This document shows positions 18,368 to 26,990 of a stretch of 64,000 nt of DNA, piece by piece. The stretch is from Actinoallomurus spadix (lineage in GTDB: Bacteria > Actinomycetota > Actinomycetes > Streptosporangiales > Streptosporangiaceae). The notes under the pieces are model-generated. The model was not told the origin of the DNA. It was given only the letters and a program-made list of their open reading frames with translations, and did not search any database. The DNA lies in contig NZ_JAMXMX010000013.1 in assembly GCF_024055725.1 (NCBI RefSeq), forward strand, positions 124,001 to 188,000. The letters run 5' to 3'. The position numbers were made by a program, and so were the translations under genes. Each line of letters begins with the position of its first letter. The stretch's first letter is position 1.

Positions 18368-18413
18368 GATTTCGCCCTTCCATGGCGCCGTTGCGCGCCC
18401 TACGAGGACGAAA

Positions 18414-19643
18414 CTAGGGAAGGCCGGAGGACTTCTCGATGGGCCTGACACACCGGCGGTGGTGTACCTGGCACCACCTAGGGTCCCGACGGCCGGCCGC
18501 CGGGATCGAGTCGAGCGCCCAGACGGCGAGTGCGCACAGCGCGAAGGCCGCGCCGAGGACGGTGGGGCCGATCCAGCCGGTTCCGCCGAACAGGGCCGTG
18601 GTCGCGGCCGCTCCCAGGGCGGAACCGAGGGAGTAGAAGACCATGTAGGCGCCGATGGTGGTGCTGGTGCGGTCTGGGTAGGCGCTGGTGAGGGTGTGCT
18701 GGTTGCTCACGTGCACGGCCTGCACGGCGAAGTCGAGCAGGATCACACCGAGGATCAGCAACGGCAGCGACCATGGGAGCTGTCCGATCGCGGCCCAGGA
18801 GGCGAGCAGGAGTGCGAGCGCGATGCCGGTGACCCGGCGCGCGTGCCCGGCATCGCCCCAGCGTCCGGATCGGGCGGCGCCGAGAGCCCCGGCGAGCCCG
18901 GCGACGCCGAAGAGCCCGATCTGTGCTTCGCTGAGGTGCCATGGAGCACCGGCCAGCGGCAGGGCCATGCCGCTCCACAGGGTGCCGAACGAGGCGAACA
19001 GGAAGAACGCGATCAGCCCGCGGCCGAGGAACATCGGCTGGACGAACAGCCCGCCGAAGGACCGGAGGACCTGCCCGTAGCGTGCCGTGTCCGGGCGGAC
19101 CTCCGCGGGCAGCAGGGTGAGGGCGAGCGGTGCGAGGACGGCGGCGAGGACCGCCAGGGTCAGGTAGACGCTCCGCCATCCCCACAGGCCGGCGAGGATC
19201 CCCGCGATGACACGTGCGCCGAGGATGCCGATCACGACGCCCGAGGTCACGACGCCGAGGTTGCGCCCGCGCTCGGCGGACGGGGAGACCGATGCCGTGT
19301 ACGCGACGGTGGTCTGCACCACGACCGCGAACACGCCCGCGGCGGCCAGTCCGGAGAAGGCCACCCAGGCGACCGGGGCGGCCGCGGTGATCGCCATGCC
19401 CGCGGCCACCAGGGCGAGATGCGCGGCGATCAGACGCCTGCGGTCGAGCACGTCGCCCAACGGCACCAGCAGCACCAGCCCCGCCAGGTAGCCGAGCTGA
19501 CCGGTGGCCACGAACCAGCCGAGTGAGTCGGCCGGGACACCCAGGTCGCGCCCCATCGGGCCCAGCACCGGCTGCCCGGCGTAGACGCTCGCCACCGCCA
19601 CCCCGCACACGGCCGCCGGCAGCAGCCTCGTTCTCCAGTGCAC
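18414..19643 (-). CDS. MFS transporter (drug-efflux type)
   Basis: This encodes 409 residues with twelve predicted membrane helices and the MFS loop 2-3 motif GDVLDRRRLI. The signature and length fit a 12-TM H+-antiporter of the multidrug-efflux group. GTG at 19643 is preferred because AGGGAGG ends 7 nt upstream; a TTG at 19667 is possible. The gene is divergent from the HxlR regulator with a palindrome between them, which suggests regulation by that protein. The C terminus is unusually basic (RRDPRWCQVHHRRC). Confidence 0.88.
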   Translation of the reverse strand: MHWRTRLLPAAVCGVAVASVYAGQPVLGPMGRDLGVPADSLGWFVATGQLGYLAGLVLLVPLGDVLDRRRLIAAHLALVAAGMAITAAAPVAWVAFSGLAAAGVFAVVVQTTVAYTASVSPSAERGRNLGVVTSGVVIGILGARVIAGILAGLWGWRSVYLTLAVLAAVLAPLALTLLPAEVRPDTARYGQVLRSFGGLFVQPMFLGRGLIAFFLFASFGTLWSGMALPLAGAPWHLSEAQIGLFGVAGLAGALGAARSGRWGDAGHARRVTGIALALLLASWAAIGQLPWSLPLLILGVILLDFAVQAVHVSNQHTLTSAYPDRTSTTIGAYMVFYSLGSALGAAATTALFGGTGWIGPTVLGAAFALCALAVWALDSIPAAGRRDPRWCQVHHRRCVRPIEKSSGLP

Positions 19644-19660
19644 GGACACACCTCCCTTTG

Positions 19661-19723
19661 GTTGCAATTTGCAACTCTTGGGAGGCTAGGCGAGAATGGT
19701 TCCAGAACGCAACTCTTTGGAGG
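19661..19723. promoter_or_regulatory. Putative HxlR operator region between MFS and regulator genes
   Basis: An inverted repeat GTTGCAA-T-TTGCAAC occupies 19661-19675. A 15-bp direct repeat (GCAACTCTTGGGAGG at 19671-19685; GCAACTCTTTGGAGG at 19709-19723) differs at one base, with the second copy forming the ribosome-binding region of the regulator gene. The arrangement suits binding of a dimeric winged-helix regulator controlling both genes. This is inferred from symmetry and position. Confidence 0.6.
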
Positions 19724-19727
19724 GGTG

Positions 19728-20177
19728 ATGGACGCCGGCGGACAGCGCCCCGCGTGGACCGATCCGAGCTGCCCGGTCGCCCGCACGGTCGATCTGGTCG
19801 GCGACCGGTGGAGCCTGCTCATCGTCCGCGACGCGATGGACGGCGCCCGGTCGTTCACCGACTTCCAGCAACGCACCGGCATCGCCCGCAACATCCTCAC
19901 GGACCGGCTTCGCAGGCTCGCCGCCCACGGCCTGCTCACCCAGGTCGACGCCCCGTCGGGCAGACGCAGGCTGTACGCGCTCACCGAGGCGGGCAAAGAC
20001 CTCTTCCCGGTGATCGTCACGCTGCGGCAGTGGGGCGAACGTCATGCCTTCGAGGCGGGCGAGACGCACTCGGTCCTGGTCGACGGCGATGGCGCCCGCG
20101 TGCCCGACCTCCTGCCCGTGGCGGCGAACGGATCGCCGCTGACGAGCGACACGACCTCGGTGCGCCGGCACACCTGA
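19728..20177 (+). CDS. HxlR-family transcriptional regulator
   Basis: This encodes 149 residues. The HxlR winged-helix domain is clear from CPVARTVDLVGDRWSLLIVRDAMDGARSF through RTGIARNILTDRLRRLAAHGLL to GRRRLYALTEAG, including the N-terminal Cys that is redox-sensitive in some relatives. It has GGAGGGGTG before the ATG at 19728. It is divergent from the MFS transporter and probably represses it in response to an aldehyde, quinone or drug-like signal, as is common for the family; the signal is not known here. Confidence 0.92.
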   Translation: MDAGGQRPAWTDPSCPVARTVDLVGDRWSLLIVRDAMDGARSFTDFQQRTGIARNILTDRLRRLAAHGLLTQVDAPSGRRRLYALTEAGKDLFPVIVTLRQWGERHAFEAGETHSVLVDGDGARVPDLLPVAANGSPLTSDTTSVRRHT

Positions 20178-20231
20178 TCCCCGGCGCGCCGCTCCCCGAC
20201 CCCGCCGAAGGCCCACCGCCCTGTAACGCGA

Positions 20232-20264
20232 ACGACCCCGGACTTAAGAAGAGTCCGGGGTCGT
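20232..20264 (-). terminator. Rho-independent-like hairpin downstream of tRNA-Gly
   Basis: A perfect 13-bp stem (ACGACCCCGGACT at 20232-20244 with its complement at 20252-20264) encloses a 7-nt loop. It lies 26 bases beyond the 3' end of the minus-strand tRNA and also 55 bases beyond the HxlR stop, so it may act in both directions. Confidence 0.8.
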
Positions 20265-20289
20265 GCCGATGTCCTGAGACATCATCGAG

Positions 20290-20362
20290 AGCGGACGACG
20301 GGATTCGAACCCGCGACCCTCACCTTGGCAAGGTGATGCTCTACCAACTGAGCCACGTCCGC
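20290..20362 (-). tRNA. tRNA-Gly (anticodon GCC)
   Basis: The 73-nt cloverleaf on the minus strand has acceptor GCGGACG paired with CGTCCGC, D-arm GCTCAGTTGGTAGAGC, anticodon arm CACCT-TGCCAAG-GTG with GCC as the anticodon, and T-arm GCGGGTTCGAATCCCGT. CCA is not encoded. Confidence 0.97.
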
Positions 20363-20392
20363 GTGACTCCACAAGAATACCGGATCTCGGGG

Positions 20393-21034
20393 CTAGACGA
20401 GACCGGCGTCGTGGGCGAGCAGGGCGACCTGGACCCGGTTGTTGAGCTCGAGCTTGGCGAGCAGCCGGGACACGTGGGCCTTCACCGTGGCGACGCTCAT
20501 GTACAGCTCGGAGCCGATCTCGGCGTTCGACTTGCCCTGGCCGATGGCGATGACGACCTCGCGCTCACGGTCGCTGAGGCGCGCGAGGCGTTCCTGCGCC
20601 GGATTCGGGCGGGTGTGGGCCACATGGGCGATCAGGCGGCGGGTGACGCTGGGGGACAGGATCGGCTCGCCCGCGGCGACGCGCCGGATCGCGTCGATGA
20701 TGTCGCCGGGCGGGGTGTCCTTGAGGAGGAACCCGGCGGCCCCGGCCCGCAGGGCCCGCAGCACGTGCTCGTCGGCGTCGAACGTGGTCAGGATGATGAC
20801 CTCGGGGGGTCCCTGCCGGGCGCGGAGGGCCTCGGTCGCGGCGAGGCCGTCCATGCGGGGCATCCGGATGTCCATGAGGACGACGTCCGGCGCGTGCTCG
20901 GCGACGAGCGGGGCGACCTCGGCGCCGTCGCCCGCCTCCGCGACGATCCGCAGGTCGTCGGCTCCGGCCAGCATCATCGACAGGCCCGCACGGACCAATG
21001 CGTCATCGTCGACGATCAGCACGCGAATGGTCAC
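20393..21034 (-). CDS. NarL/LuxR-family response regulator
   Basis: This encodes 213 residues. The receiver domain begins VLIVDDDALVRAGL (acidic pair DD), with phospho-acceptor Asp in VVLMDIRMPRMDG, the Thr in LTTFDADEHVL and the Lys in GFLLKDTPP. The C-terminal LuxR-type helix-turn-helix is LSDREREVVIAIGQGKSNAEIGSEL with TVKAHVSRLLAKL. The GTG at 21034 is chosen; another in-frame GTG lies a few codons upstream. It is the second gene of a two-component operon, 48 nt after the kinase. Confidence 0.94.
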   Translation of the reverse strand: MTIRVLIVDDDALVRAGLSMMLAGADDLRIVAEAGDGAEVAPLVAEHAPDVVLMDIRMPRMDGLAATEALRARQGPPEVIILTTFDADEHVLRALRAGAAGFLLKDTPPGDIIDAIRRVAAGEPILSPSVTRRLIAHVAHTRPNPAQERLARLSDREREVVIAIGQGKSNAEIGSELYMSVATVKAHVSRLLAKLELNNRVQVALLAHDAGLV

Positions 21035-21082
21035 GTGGGACACACTAACGGCGCGCACCGGCCGGCGGCGGGTTCCGCTCGA

Positions 21083-22342
21083 TCACGGCCGCACGCCGGC
21101 TGCCCCGGCCGGGGTGGTCTCGCCGGGCCAGGGCAGCCACGCGCGGACGCGGAACTCCCCGTCCGGAGTCGGGCCGTGTTCGAGGCGCCCGCCGGACAGC
21201 AGGGCGCGCTCGGCGAGCCCGATCAGCCCGGTGCCCGAGCCGGGGATGCCCGACGCGGTGGCGACGAGCGGGTTGCGCACCTCGATGGTGAGGTCGGTGC
21301 CCGCCGTTCCGCCGACGACGACGGTCACGGTGGCGTCGGGGGCGTGCTTGCGGGCGTTCGTCAGGGCCTCCTGCACGGTGCGGTAGGCGCTGCGCCCGAG
21401 CGCGGTGGGGATGGCGTCGCCGTCGTGCAGCCGGTTCTCGTAGACCACGGTCATCCCCGCCCGCCGCGACTCGTCGATGAGCGTGGGCAGGTCACCGAGG
21501 TTCGGCTGGGGGCGTTCGGGCGTCTCCTCGGCCGTGTCCTCGCGGAGCACGCCGATCACCTCGCGCAGGTCCTGAAGCGCCTGGTGCGCGCTGGCCCGGA
21601 TCACGCCCGCCGCCTTGGCGATCTCGGTGGGGGGAGCGTCGGGGCGGAACTCCAGCGCTCCCGCGTGCACGCTGAGCAGGGAGATGCGGTGGGCGAGCAC
21701 GTCGTGCATCTCCCGGGCGATGCGGGCGCGTTCCTGGTGCCGGGCCTGCGTGACGCGGAGCTGCTGCTCGGCCTCCGCCCGCAGCGCCCGCTCCCGGAGG
21801 GACAGGATGAGCTGCCGCCGGGCACGGACGAACAGCCCCCACGCCACGACCGCCGCGACGACCACGGCGCCCCACAGGAGCCCCGCCCAGTACGCCTGCG
21901 TGGGATCGGGGAAGACGGCGGTGTAGAGGGCGTTGACGACGAGGTGCACCAGGGCGACCAGTGCCACCGTACGGAAGGGCCGGTGCACGGCCACCGTGAA
22001 CAGCGCGATGCAGGCCGCTCCCGCGACGCTCACGGACAGGACGCTCACCGTGCCCAGGGCGATCCCGAGCTCCACGGGACGGCGCCGGCGCCACCACAGC
22101 GCGAGGCAGCCGAGCGCGCCGATCAGAACGTCGGGCAGTCGCGGCGGATGATGGGGGGCCGGCGAGCCTTGGGACGTCACGAACAGCATGAGGCCGCCGA
22201 AGGACATCGCCAGGATGAAGCAGGCGATGTCGACCGCCCAGTCGCGGGCCGACCGGGGGACCCGGTCCGTCGGGTCGGGGGCCGCGAGCAGGGCGGGGAG
22301 GAGGGACGGGTGGTCGGGTCGGGAGACCGCCATACCGCTCAT
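21083..22342 (-). CDS. NarL-type sensor histidine kinase
   Basis: This encodes 419 residues. Five or so N-terminal membrane helices (about residues 25-155) carry no large extracellular domain, so the signal is probably sensed within the membrane. The HisKA_3 phospho-acceptor His is in RARIAREMHDVLAHRIS. The HATPase has EALTNARKHAPDA and GSGTGLIGLAERA. ATG at 22342 or 22333 could start it. The upstream region holds the 35-bp tandem repeat. The kinase and regulator genes form a standard actinobacterial pair of unknown stimulus. Confidence 0.92.
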   Translation of the reverse strand: MSGMAVSRPDHPSLLPALLAAPDPTDRVPRSARDWAVDIACFILAMSFGGLMLFVTSQGSPAPHHPPRLPDVLIGALGCLALWWRRRRPVELGIALGTVSVLSVSVAGAACIALFTVAVHRPFRTVALVALVHLVVNALYTAVFPDPTQAYWAGLLWGAVVVAAVVAWGLFVRARRQLILSLRERALRAEAEQQLRVTQARHQERARIAREMHDVLAHRISLLSVHAGALEFRPDAPPTEIAKAAGVIRASAHQALQDLREVIGVLREDTAEETPERPQPNLGDLPTLIDESRRAGMTVVYENRLHDGDAIPTALGRSAYRTVQEALTNARKHAPDATVTVVVGGTAGTDLTIEVRNPLVATASGIPGSGTGLIGLAERALLSGGRLEHGPTPDGEFRVRAWLPWPGETTPAGAAGVRP

Positions 22343-22401
22343 GACCGTCAACGGTAGATCCTCGCGCGACGAGGCGACATCGGCCGAAAGTCGACGCCGC
22401 C

Positions 22402-22560
22402 GTGACCTCGGTCGCACCTCATCGGTCGCCGCCGTGACCTCGCTCGTACGTCACCGGTCACCGCCGCCGTGACCTCGCTCGTACGTCACCGGTCACCGCC
22501 GCCGTGACCTCGCTCGTACGTCACCGGTCACCGCCGCCGTGGCCTCGGTCGTACCTCACC
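22402..22560. repeat. 35-bp tandem repeat, about 4.5 units
   Basis: Copies beginning at 22434, 22469, 22504 and 22539 have an exact 35-bp period (the last is slightly diverged), and a partial, less exact copy begins at 22402. Each junction contains GGTCAC-CGCCGCC-GTGACC, a perfect 6-bp stem with a 7-nt loop, and each unit also contains CGTACG and GTCACCGGTCAC symmetry. The array fills the space between the kinase start and the mutase stop. Confidence 0.93.
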
Positions 22561-22571
22561 GGGCGAGACGC

Positions 22572-24221
22572 TCAGAGGCCGAGGACTCCGGCGAGATCGT
22601 TGCGGAGGACCGTCAGCGCGGTGTCGGCCCTCATCCGGGCGCCGGCGACCGAACCGGTGACCGGCTCGACGACCTCGAGGTAGCACTTGAGCTTGGGTTC
22701 GGTCCCCGACGGGCGGACGACGACGCGGCCGCCCTCCGACAGGCGGAAGCGCAGGCCGTTCGTCGGCGGGAGACCGCCGAGCCCGGCGGACAGGTCGTCC
22801 ACGCCCGTGACCGTGCGGCCGCCGAGCCGGTCCGGCGGCGTCGCGCGCAGCCGGTCCATCGCGTCCGTGATCAGCGACAGGTCGGCCACCCGTACGGACA
22901 GCTGCGCGGTGGCGTGCAGGCCGTACCGGCGCGCCTGGTCGTCGAGGAGGTCCAGGAGGGTACGGCCCTCGGCCTTGGCCTCGGCGGCCAGCGCGGCGAC
23001 GGCCAGCGCCGCGCCGATGCCGTCCTTGTCGCGTACGGGGACGCCGTCGTCACCGCCGACGCAGTAGCCGAGGGCCTCCTCGTAGCCGTACACGAGCCGG
23101 TCGCGGTCGGTGCCCGCCTTCATGATCCACTTGAAGCCGGTCAGCGACTCGGCGTACCGGACGCCGTGCGCCGCCGCGATCTTCCCGAGCAGCGAGGACG
23201 ACACGATGGTGGTGACGACGAGCCGGTCGGGCCCGCTCGTGTGCCGCAGGACGTGCTCGGCGAGCAGTGCGCCGACCTCGTCGCCGGTCAGCATCCGCCC
23301 GCCCACGGCCACGGCGCAGCGGTCGGCGTCCGGGTCGTTGGCGATCACCAGGTCGTGGTCCTTGCCCAGGTCGAGGGCCAGGTCCATCGCGCCGGGCTCC
23401 TCCGGGTTGGGGAACGCGACGGTCGGGAAGTCCGGGTCGGGCCGGGACTGCTCGGCGACGACGTCCGGCACCGCGAACCCGCTCCACGCGAACGCGCGGG
23501 CCAGCACCTCCCCGCCGACCCCGTGCAGCGGCGTGTAGGCGGCCGAGACGCCCCGCGCGGTGCCGAGCGGCAACCGCGACAGCGCGTGCAGGTAGGCGTC
23601 CACGATGCCGTCGTCGAGGAGGTTCCAGTCCGTACCGCGCGGCAGTTCGTCGATCCGCCCGACGGCGTCGATCGCCTGGGAGATCTCCGCGTCCAGCGGC
23701 GGGATGATCTGCGCGCCGTCGCCCCAGTAGACCTTGTAGCCGTTGTCCCGCGGCGGGTTGTGGCTCGCGGTGACCATGACGCCGGCGTCGGCGCCGAGGA
23801 AGCGGACGGCGTACGCGAGGACGGGTGTCGGCAGTGGCCGCGGCATCAGGTGGACGGTGACGCCGGCTCCGGCGAGCACGGCGGCGGAGTCCTCGGCGAA
23901 CACGTCGGACTTGTGCCGGGCGTCGTACCCGATCACGACGGAGGCGCCGTTGCCGGGCCGCTCGAACCGCTCGGCCGCGTCCTCGGAGGTCAGCACGGTG
24001 GCGAGGCCGGCGGCGGCCCGCATGACCGTCACGCGGTTCATGCGGTTCGGGCCGGCCCCGAGCTCGCCGCGCAGGCCGGCCGTGCCGAACTCCAGTTTCG
24101 CCCCGAACCGCTCGGCCAGCGCCGCCTCGTCGCCCAGCAGGGCCCGCAGCTCCTCGCGGGTCTCGGGGTCGGGGTCCTGGGCCAGCCACTCCTCGGCCTG
24201 CGGCCGGTATACGTCGCTCAC
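22572..24221 (-). CDS. Phosphohexomutase (phosphomannomutase/phosphoglucomutase family)
   Basis: This encodes 549 residues, alpha-D-phosphohexomutase superfamily. The phosphoserine loop is TASHNPPRDNGYKVYW, the metal-binding loop DPDADRCAVA, the sugar-binding loop GYEEALGYCVG and the phosphate-binding loop RPSGTEPKLKCY. It interconverts hexose or pentose 1- and 6/5-phosphates; beside nucleoside phosphorylases it could also process (deoxy)ribose 1-phosphate. It starts at GTG 24221 with GGGAAGGGA upstream, 19 nt after the PNP stop, so it is in the same operon. The mycobacterial counterpart in this neighbourhood is called pmmB. Confidence 0.93.
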   Translation of the reverse strand: MSDVYRPQAEEWLAQDPDPETREELRALLGDEAALAERFGAKLEFGTAGLRGELGAGPNRMNRVTVMRAAAGLATVLTSEDAAERFERPGNGASVVIGYDARHKSDVFAEDSAAVLAGAGVTVHLMPRPLPTPVLAYAVRFLGADAGVMVTASHNPPRDNGYKVYWGDGAQIIPPLDAEISQAIDAVGRIDELPRGTDWNLLDDGIVDAYLHALSRLPLGTARGVSAAYTPLHGVGGEVLARAFAWSGFAVPDVVAEQSRPDPDFPTVAFPNPEEPGAMDLALDLGKDHDLVIANDPDADRCAVAVGGRMLTGDEVGALLAEHVLRHTSGPDRLVVTTIVSSSLLGKIAAAHGVRYAESLTGFKWIMKAGTDRDRLVYGYEEALGYCVGGDDGVPVRDKDGIGAALAVAALAAEAKAEGRTLLDLLDDQARRYGLHATAQLSVRVADLSLITDAMDRLRATPPDRLGGRTVTGVDDLSAGLGGLPPTNGLRFRLSEGGRVVVRPSGTEPKLKCYLEVVEPVTGSVAGARMRADTALTVLRNDLAGVLGL

Positions 24222-24240
24222 GTGTCCGTCCCTTCCCGGC

Positions 24241-25041
24241 TCAGAGGGCCCGCAGGGCCTTGCCGAGCAGCGCGCCCATCCGCTCGGCGGCGGCCCGTCC
24301 GGCGGCCAGCACCTCCTGGTGGTCCAGTGGCTCGCCGGTCAGGCCGGCGGCGATGTTCGTCACCAGGGAGATGCCCAGGACGTCCGCGCCGCCCTCACGG
24401 GCCGCGATCGTCTCCAGGACGGTGGACATGCCGACCAGGTCCGCGCCCATCATGCGCAGCATCCGGATCTCCGCCGGCGTCTCGTACGACGGGCCGGGCA
24501 GCGCGGCGTAGACGCCCTCGGCGAGGCTCGGGTCGATGTCCTTGACGAGGGACCGCAGGGCGGGGGAGTACGCCTCGGTCATGTCGACGAACGTCGGGCC
24601 GGAGATCGGGTTGTGGCCGGTGAGGTTGAGGTGGTCGCTGATCAGTACGGGGTCGCCGACCTTCTGCCACTCCGGGCGGGTGCCGCCCGCGGCGTTGGTG
24701 AGCACGATCGTCCGGACCCCGGCCGCCAGCGCGGTGCGGATGCCGTGCACGACCGGCCGCACGCCCCGCCCCTCGTACAGGTGGGTGCGGCCGAGGAAGA
24801 TCAGGGCCCGCCGGTTCCCGACCTCGACGACGCGGACGGTGCCCGCGTGGCCCGGCACCCCCGGCTCGGCGAATCCGGGCAGCTCCGTCACGGGGATCTC
24901 GTCCGCGGCCGCGCCGAGCGCGTTCGCCGCCGGCACCCAGCCGGACCCCATCACGAGGGCGACGTCGAAGGAGTCGGCGGTCAGGCGTCGCTTCAGCGCG
25001 TCGGCCGCCGATCGGGCCAGTTCGTAGGCGTCATTGCTCAC
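24241..25041 (-). CDS. Purine-nucleoside phosphorylase
   Basis: This encodes 266 residues of the trimeric PNP/MTAP class. It has VMGSGWVP, the phosphate-site GRTHLYEG with [22 protein letters not shown], and the base-binding [27 protein letters not shown]. It phosphorolyses inosine, guanosine and deoxy forms to base plus ribose 1-phosphate, completing the purine path after Add. GTG at 25041 is the start. It is followed by the mutase gene in the same operon. Confidence 0.95.
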   Translation of the reverse strand: MSNDAYELARSAADALKRRLTADSFDVALVMGSGWVPAANALGAAADEIPVTELPGFAEPGVPGHAGTVRVVEVGNRRALIFLGRTHLYEGRGVRPVVHGIRTALAAGVRTIVLTNAAGGTRPEWQKVGDPVLISDHLNLTGHNPISGPTFVDMTEAYSPALRSLVKDIDPSLAEGVYAALPGPSYETPAEIRMLRMMGADLVGMSTVLETIAAREGGADVLGISLVTNIAAGLTGEPLDHQEVLAAGRAAAERMGALLGKALRAL

Positions 25042-25074
25042 AAGCGGACAGACTACCCACGGCGTACGCGCTGA

Positions 25075-25527
25075 TCAGTCGCCGAGTGACTTGCACGGGC
25101 GGGTGCGCAGATCCTTGACGTAGTCGTCCGGCGCCCCGGCCTTCTCGGCCGCGTCGGCGAGGATGCCGAGGTACCGCGCCGACGGCAGGCCGCCCTCGTA
25201 GGCGTCGAGGACGTAGAGCCAGGCGAGGACGTCGCCGTCGAGGGTGGCGATCCGCACCCGGATCTTGCGGTAGACGCCGAGGGCCGCCCCCTCCCACTCG
25301 TCCAGCGCCTGCTCGTCGAGCTCGGGAACGTCGTAGAGCACGACGAAGACGTGCTCGTCGGCGTCCTCGACCACGGTGGCGAGGGCGCCTTCGAAGCCGA
25401 CGTTCTCACCGCCGAAGGTCAGCCGCCAGCCCTTGAGCCAGCCGGTCGTGCGCAGGGGTGAGTGCGGAGCGCGCTCCGCCATCTGCGCGGGATCCATGTT
25501 GGAGGCGTACGCCGCGTACAAGGCCAC
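25075..25527 (-). CDS. Gamma-glutamylcyclotransferase-like (AIG2/GGCT fold) protein
   Basis: This encodes 150 residues. The N-terminal LYAAYASNM corresponds to the Y-G/A-S-N substrate loop of GGCT enzymes. Later, WEGAALGVYRKIRV and AWLYVLDAYEGGLPSARYLGILADAA continue the fold. Family members cyclise gamma-glutamyl groups, but many bacterial ones have no proven activity. It starts with GTG 25527, divergent from the LpdA-like gene with 70 nt between, and precedes the PNP gene by 33 nt. Confidence 0.85.
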   Translation of the reverse strand: MALYAAYASNMDPAQMAERAPHSPLRTTGWLKGWRLTFGGENVGFEGALATVVEDADEHVFVVLYDVPELDEQALDEWEGAALGVYRKIRVRIATLDGDVLAWLYVLDAYEGGLPSARYLGILADAAEKAGAPDDYVKDLRTRPCKSLGD

Positions 25528-25597
25528 GGTCGCCCAGCGTACGGCCTTAGTGGGCGCGGCGGCGTGTCAACCCCGGGAGTGCGGGAGAATGACCGAT

Positions 25598-26983
25598 ATG
25601 ACACGCGTAGCCATCCTCGGAGGCGGCCCCGGCGGCTACGAATCCGCCCTGGTCGCGGCACAACTGGGCGCGGACGTCACGCTCGTGGAGCGCGACGGGC
25701 CCGGCGGGGCCTGTGTTCTCACCGATTGCGTGCCCTCCAAGACGCTCATCGCGACCTCGACGCGCATGGCGGTGCTGTCGGAGTCGGTGTCCCTCGGCGT
25801 GCGGTTCTCCGGCGGTTCGGACGGCGAGGTCGGCGGGCCGGAGGTCGACCTGCCGCTGGTGAACAAGCGGGTGAAGGAGCTGGCCTGGGCCCAGTCCGCC
25901 GACATCGAGAGCCGGGTCGCGGACGAGGGCGTGCGCATCATCCGTGGTGCGGGCCGGCTCGTCGACCCGCAGATCGTGGCCGTCGGCGACGAGCGGATCC
26001 ACGCCGACGTCGTCCTGATCGCCACCGGCGCGACCCCGCGGGTCCTGCCCGGCGCCGAGCCCGACGGCGAGCGCATCCTGAACTGGCGCCAGCTCTACGA
26101 CCTGCCGGAGCTGCCCGAGGACCTCATCGTCGTCGGCTCGGGCGTCACCGGCGCCGAGTTCGCCGGCGCGTACCTCGCGCTCGGCTCCCGCGTCACGCTC
26201 GTCTCCTCCCGCGACCACGTCCTGCCCAACGAGGACGAGGACGCCGCGCGCGTCCTGGAAGAGGTCTTCCAGCGCCGCGGCATGAACCTCCTCGCCCGCT
26301 CCCGCGCCGCCGGGGTCAAGCGCACCGCCGACGGCGTCGAGGTGACGCTCACCGACGGCCGTACGGTCACCGGCTCGCACTGCCTCATGACGGTCGGCAT
26401 GGAGCCCAACACCCGTGGCATGGGTCTGGAGGAGGCCGGCGTACGCCTGGACGAGCGCGGATTCGTGCAGGTCGACAAGGTGTCCCGGACGTCCGCGCCG
26501 CACGTGTACGCCGCCGGGGACTGCACCGGCATCCTGATGCTCGCCTCGGTCGCCGCCATGCAGGGCCGGATCGCGATGTGGCACGCCCTCGGCGAGGCCG
26601 TGCAGCCGCTCAAGCTCGGCTGGGTCGCGGCGAACATCTTCACCGACCCGGAGGTCGCCACGGTCGGGGTGTCCCAGGCGCAGATCGACTCGGGCGAGGT
26701 CCCGGCCCGGATCGTGAAGCTGCCCCTCTCGACCAACCCGCGCGCGAAGATGCAGGGCTTCCTGGACGGCTTCGTGAAGATCTTCTGCCGGCCGGCCACC
26801 GGCATCGTGCTCGGCGGCGTGATCGTCGCGCCCCGGGCGAGCGAGCTGATCCTGGGCCTGTCGATCGCGGTGCAGCAGCACCTGACCGTCGACCAGGTCG
26901 CCCACACCTTCGCGGTGTACCCGTCCGTGTCCGGCAGCATCACCGAGGCCGCCCGCCGCCTCATGCAGGAGTCGGCCTACTGA
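25598..26983 (+). CDS. lpdA: LpdA-type NAD(P)H-dependent flavoprotein (quinone reductase)
   Basis: This encodes 461 residues of the pyridine-nucleotide disulfide oxidoreductase fold. The FAD loop is ILGGGPGGYESA, the CX4C pair CVLTDC is followed by VPSKT, the NAD(P) loop is VVGSGVTGAEFA and the FAD end is YAAGDCTG. The C-terminal HTFAVYPSVSGS lacks the catalytic HxHPT of lipoamide dehydrogenases. In Mycobacterium tuberculosis the corresponding LpdA is an NAD(P)H quinone reductase, not E3; unlike that enzyme as I recall it, both cysteines are present here. ATG 25598 is used because the upstream ATG at 25589 sits almost on the GGGAG ribosome-binding site. Confidence 0.88.
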   Translation: MTRVAILGGGPGGYESALVAAQLGADVTLVERDGPGGACVLTDCVPSKTLIATSTRMAVLSESVSLGVRFSGGSDGEVGGPEVDLPLVNKRVKELAWAQSADIESRVADEGVRIIRGAGRLVDPQIVAVGDERIHADVVLIATGATPRVLPGAEPDGERILNWRQLYDLPELPEDLIVVGSGVTGAEFAGAYLALGSRVTLVSSRDHVLPNEDEDAARVLEEVFQRRGMNLLARSRAAGVKRTADGVEVTLTDGRTVTGSHCLMTVGMEPNTRGMGLEEAGVRLDERGFVQVDKVSRTSAPHVYAAGDCTGILMLASVAAMQGRIAMWHALGEAVQPLKLGWVAANIFTDPEVATVGVSQAQIDSGEVPARIVKLPLSTNPRAKMQGFLDGFVKIFCRPATGIVLGGVIVAPRASELILGLSIAVQQHLTVDQVAHTFAVYPSVSGSITEAARRLMQESAY

Positions 26984-26990
26984 CGGAGGA

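Noticed and set aside
22402-22560. CRISPR array
   Set aside because: The repeats are contiguous with no spacer of unique sequence and no cas gene is nearby.
25598-26983. Dihydrolipoamide dehydrogenase (E3)
   Set aside because: The C-terminal His-x-His-Pro motif of E3 is absent; the family position matches mycobacterial LpdA.
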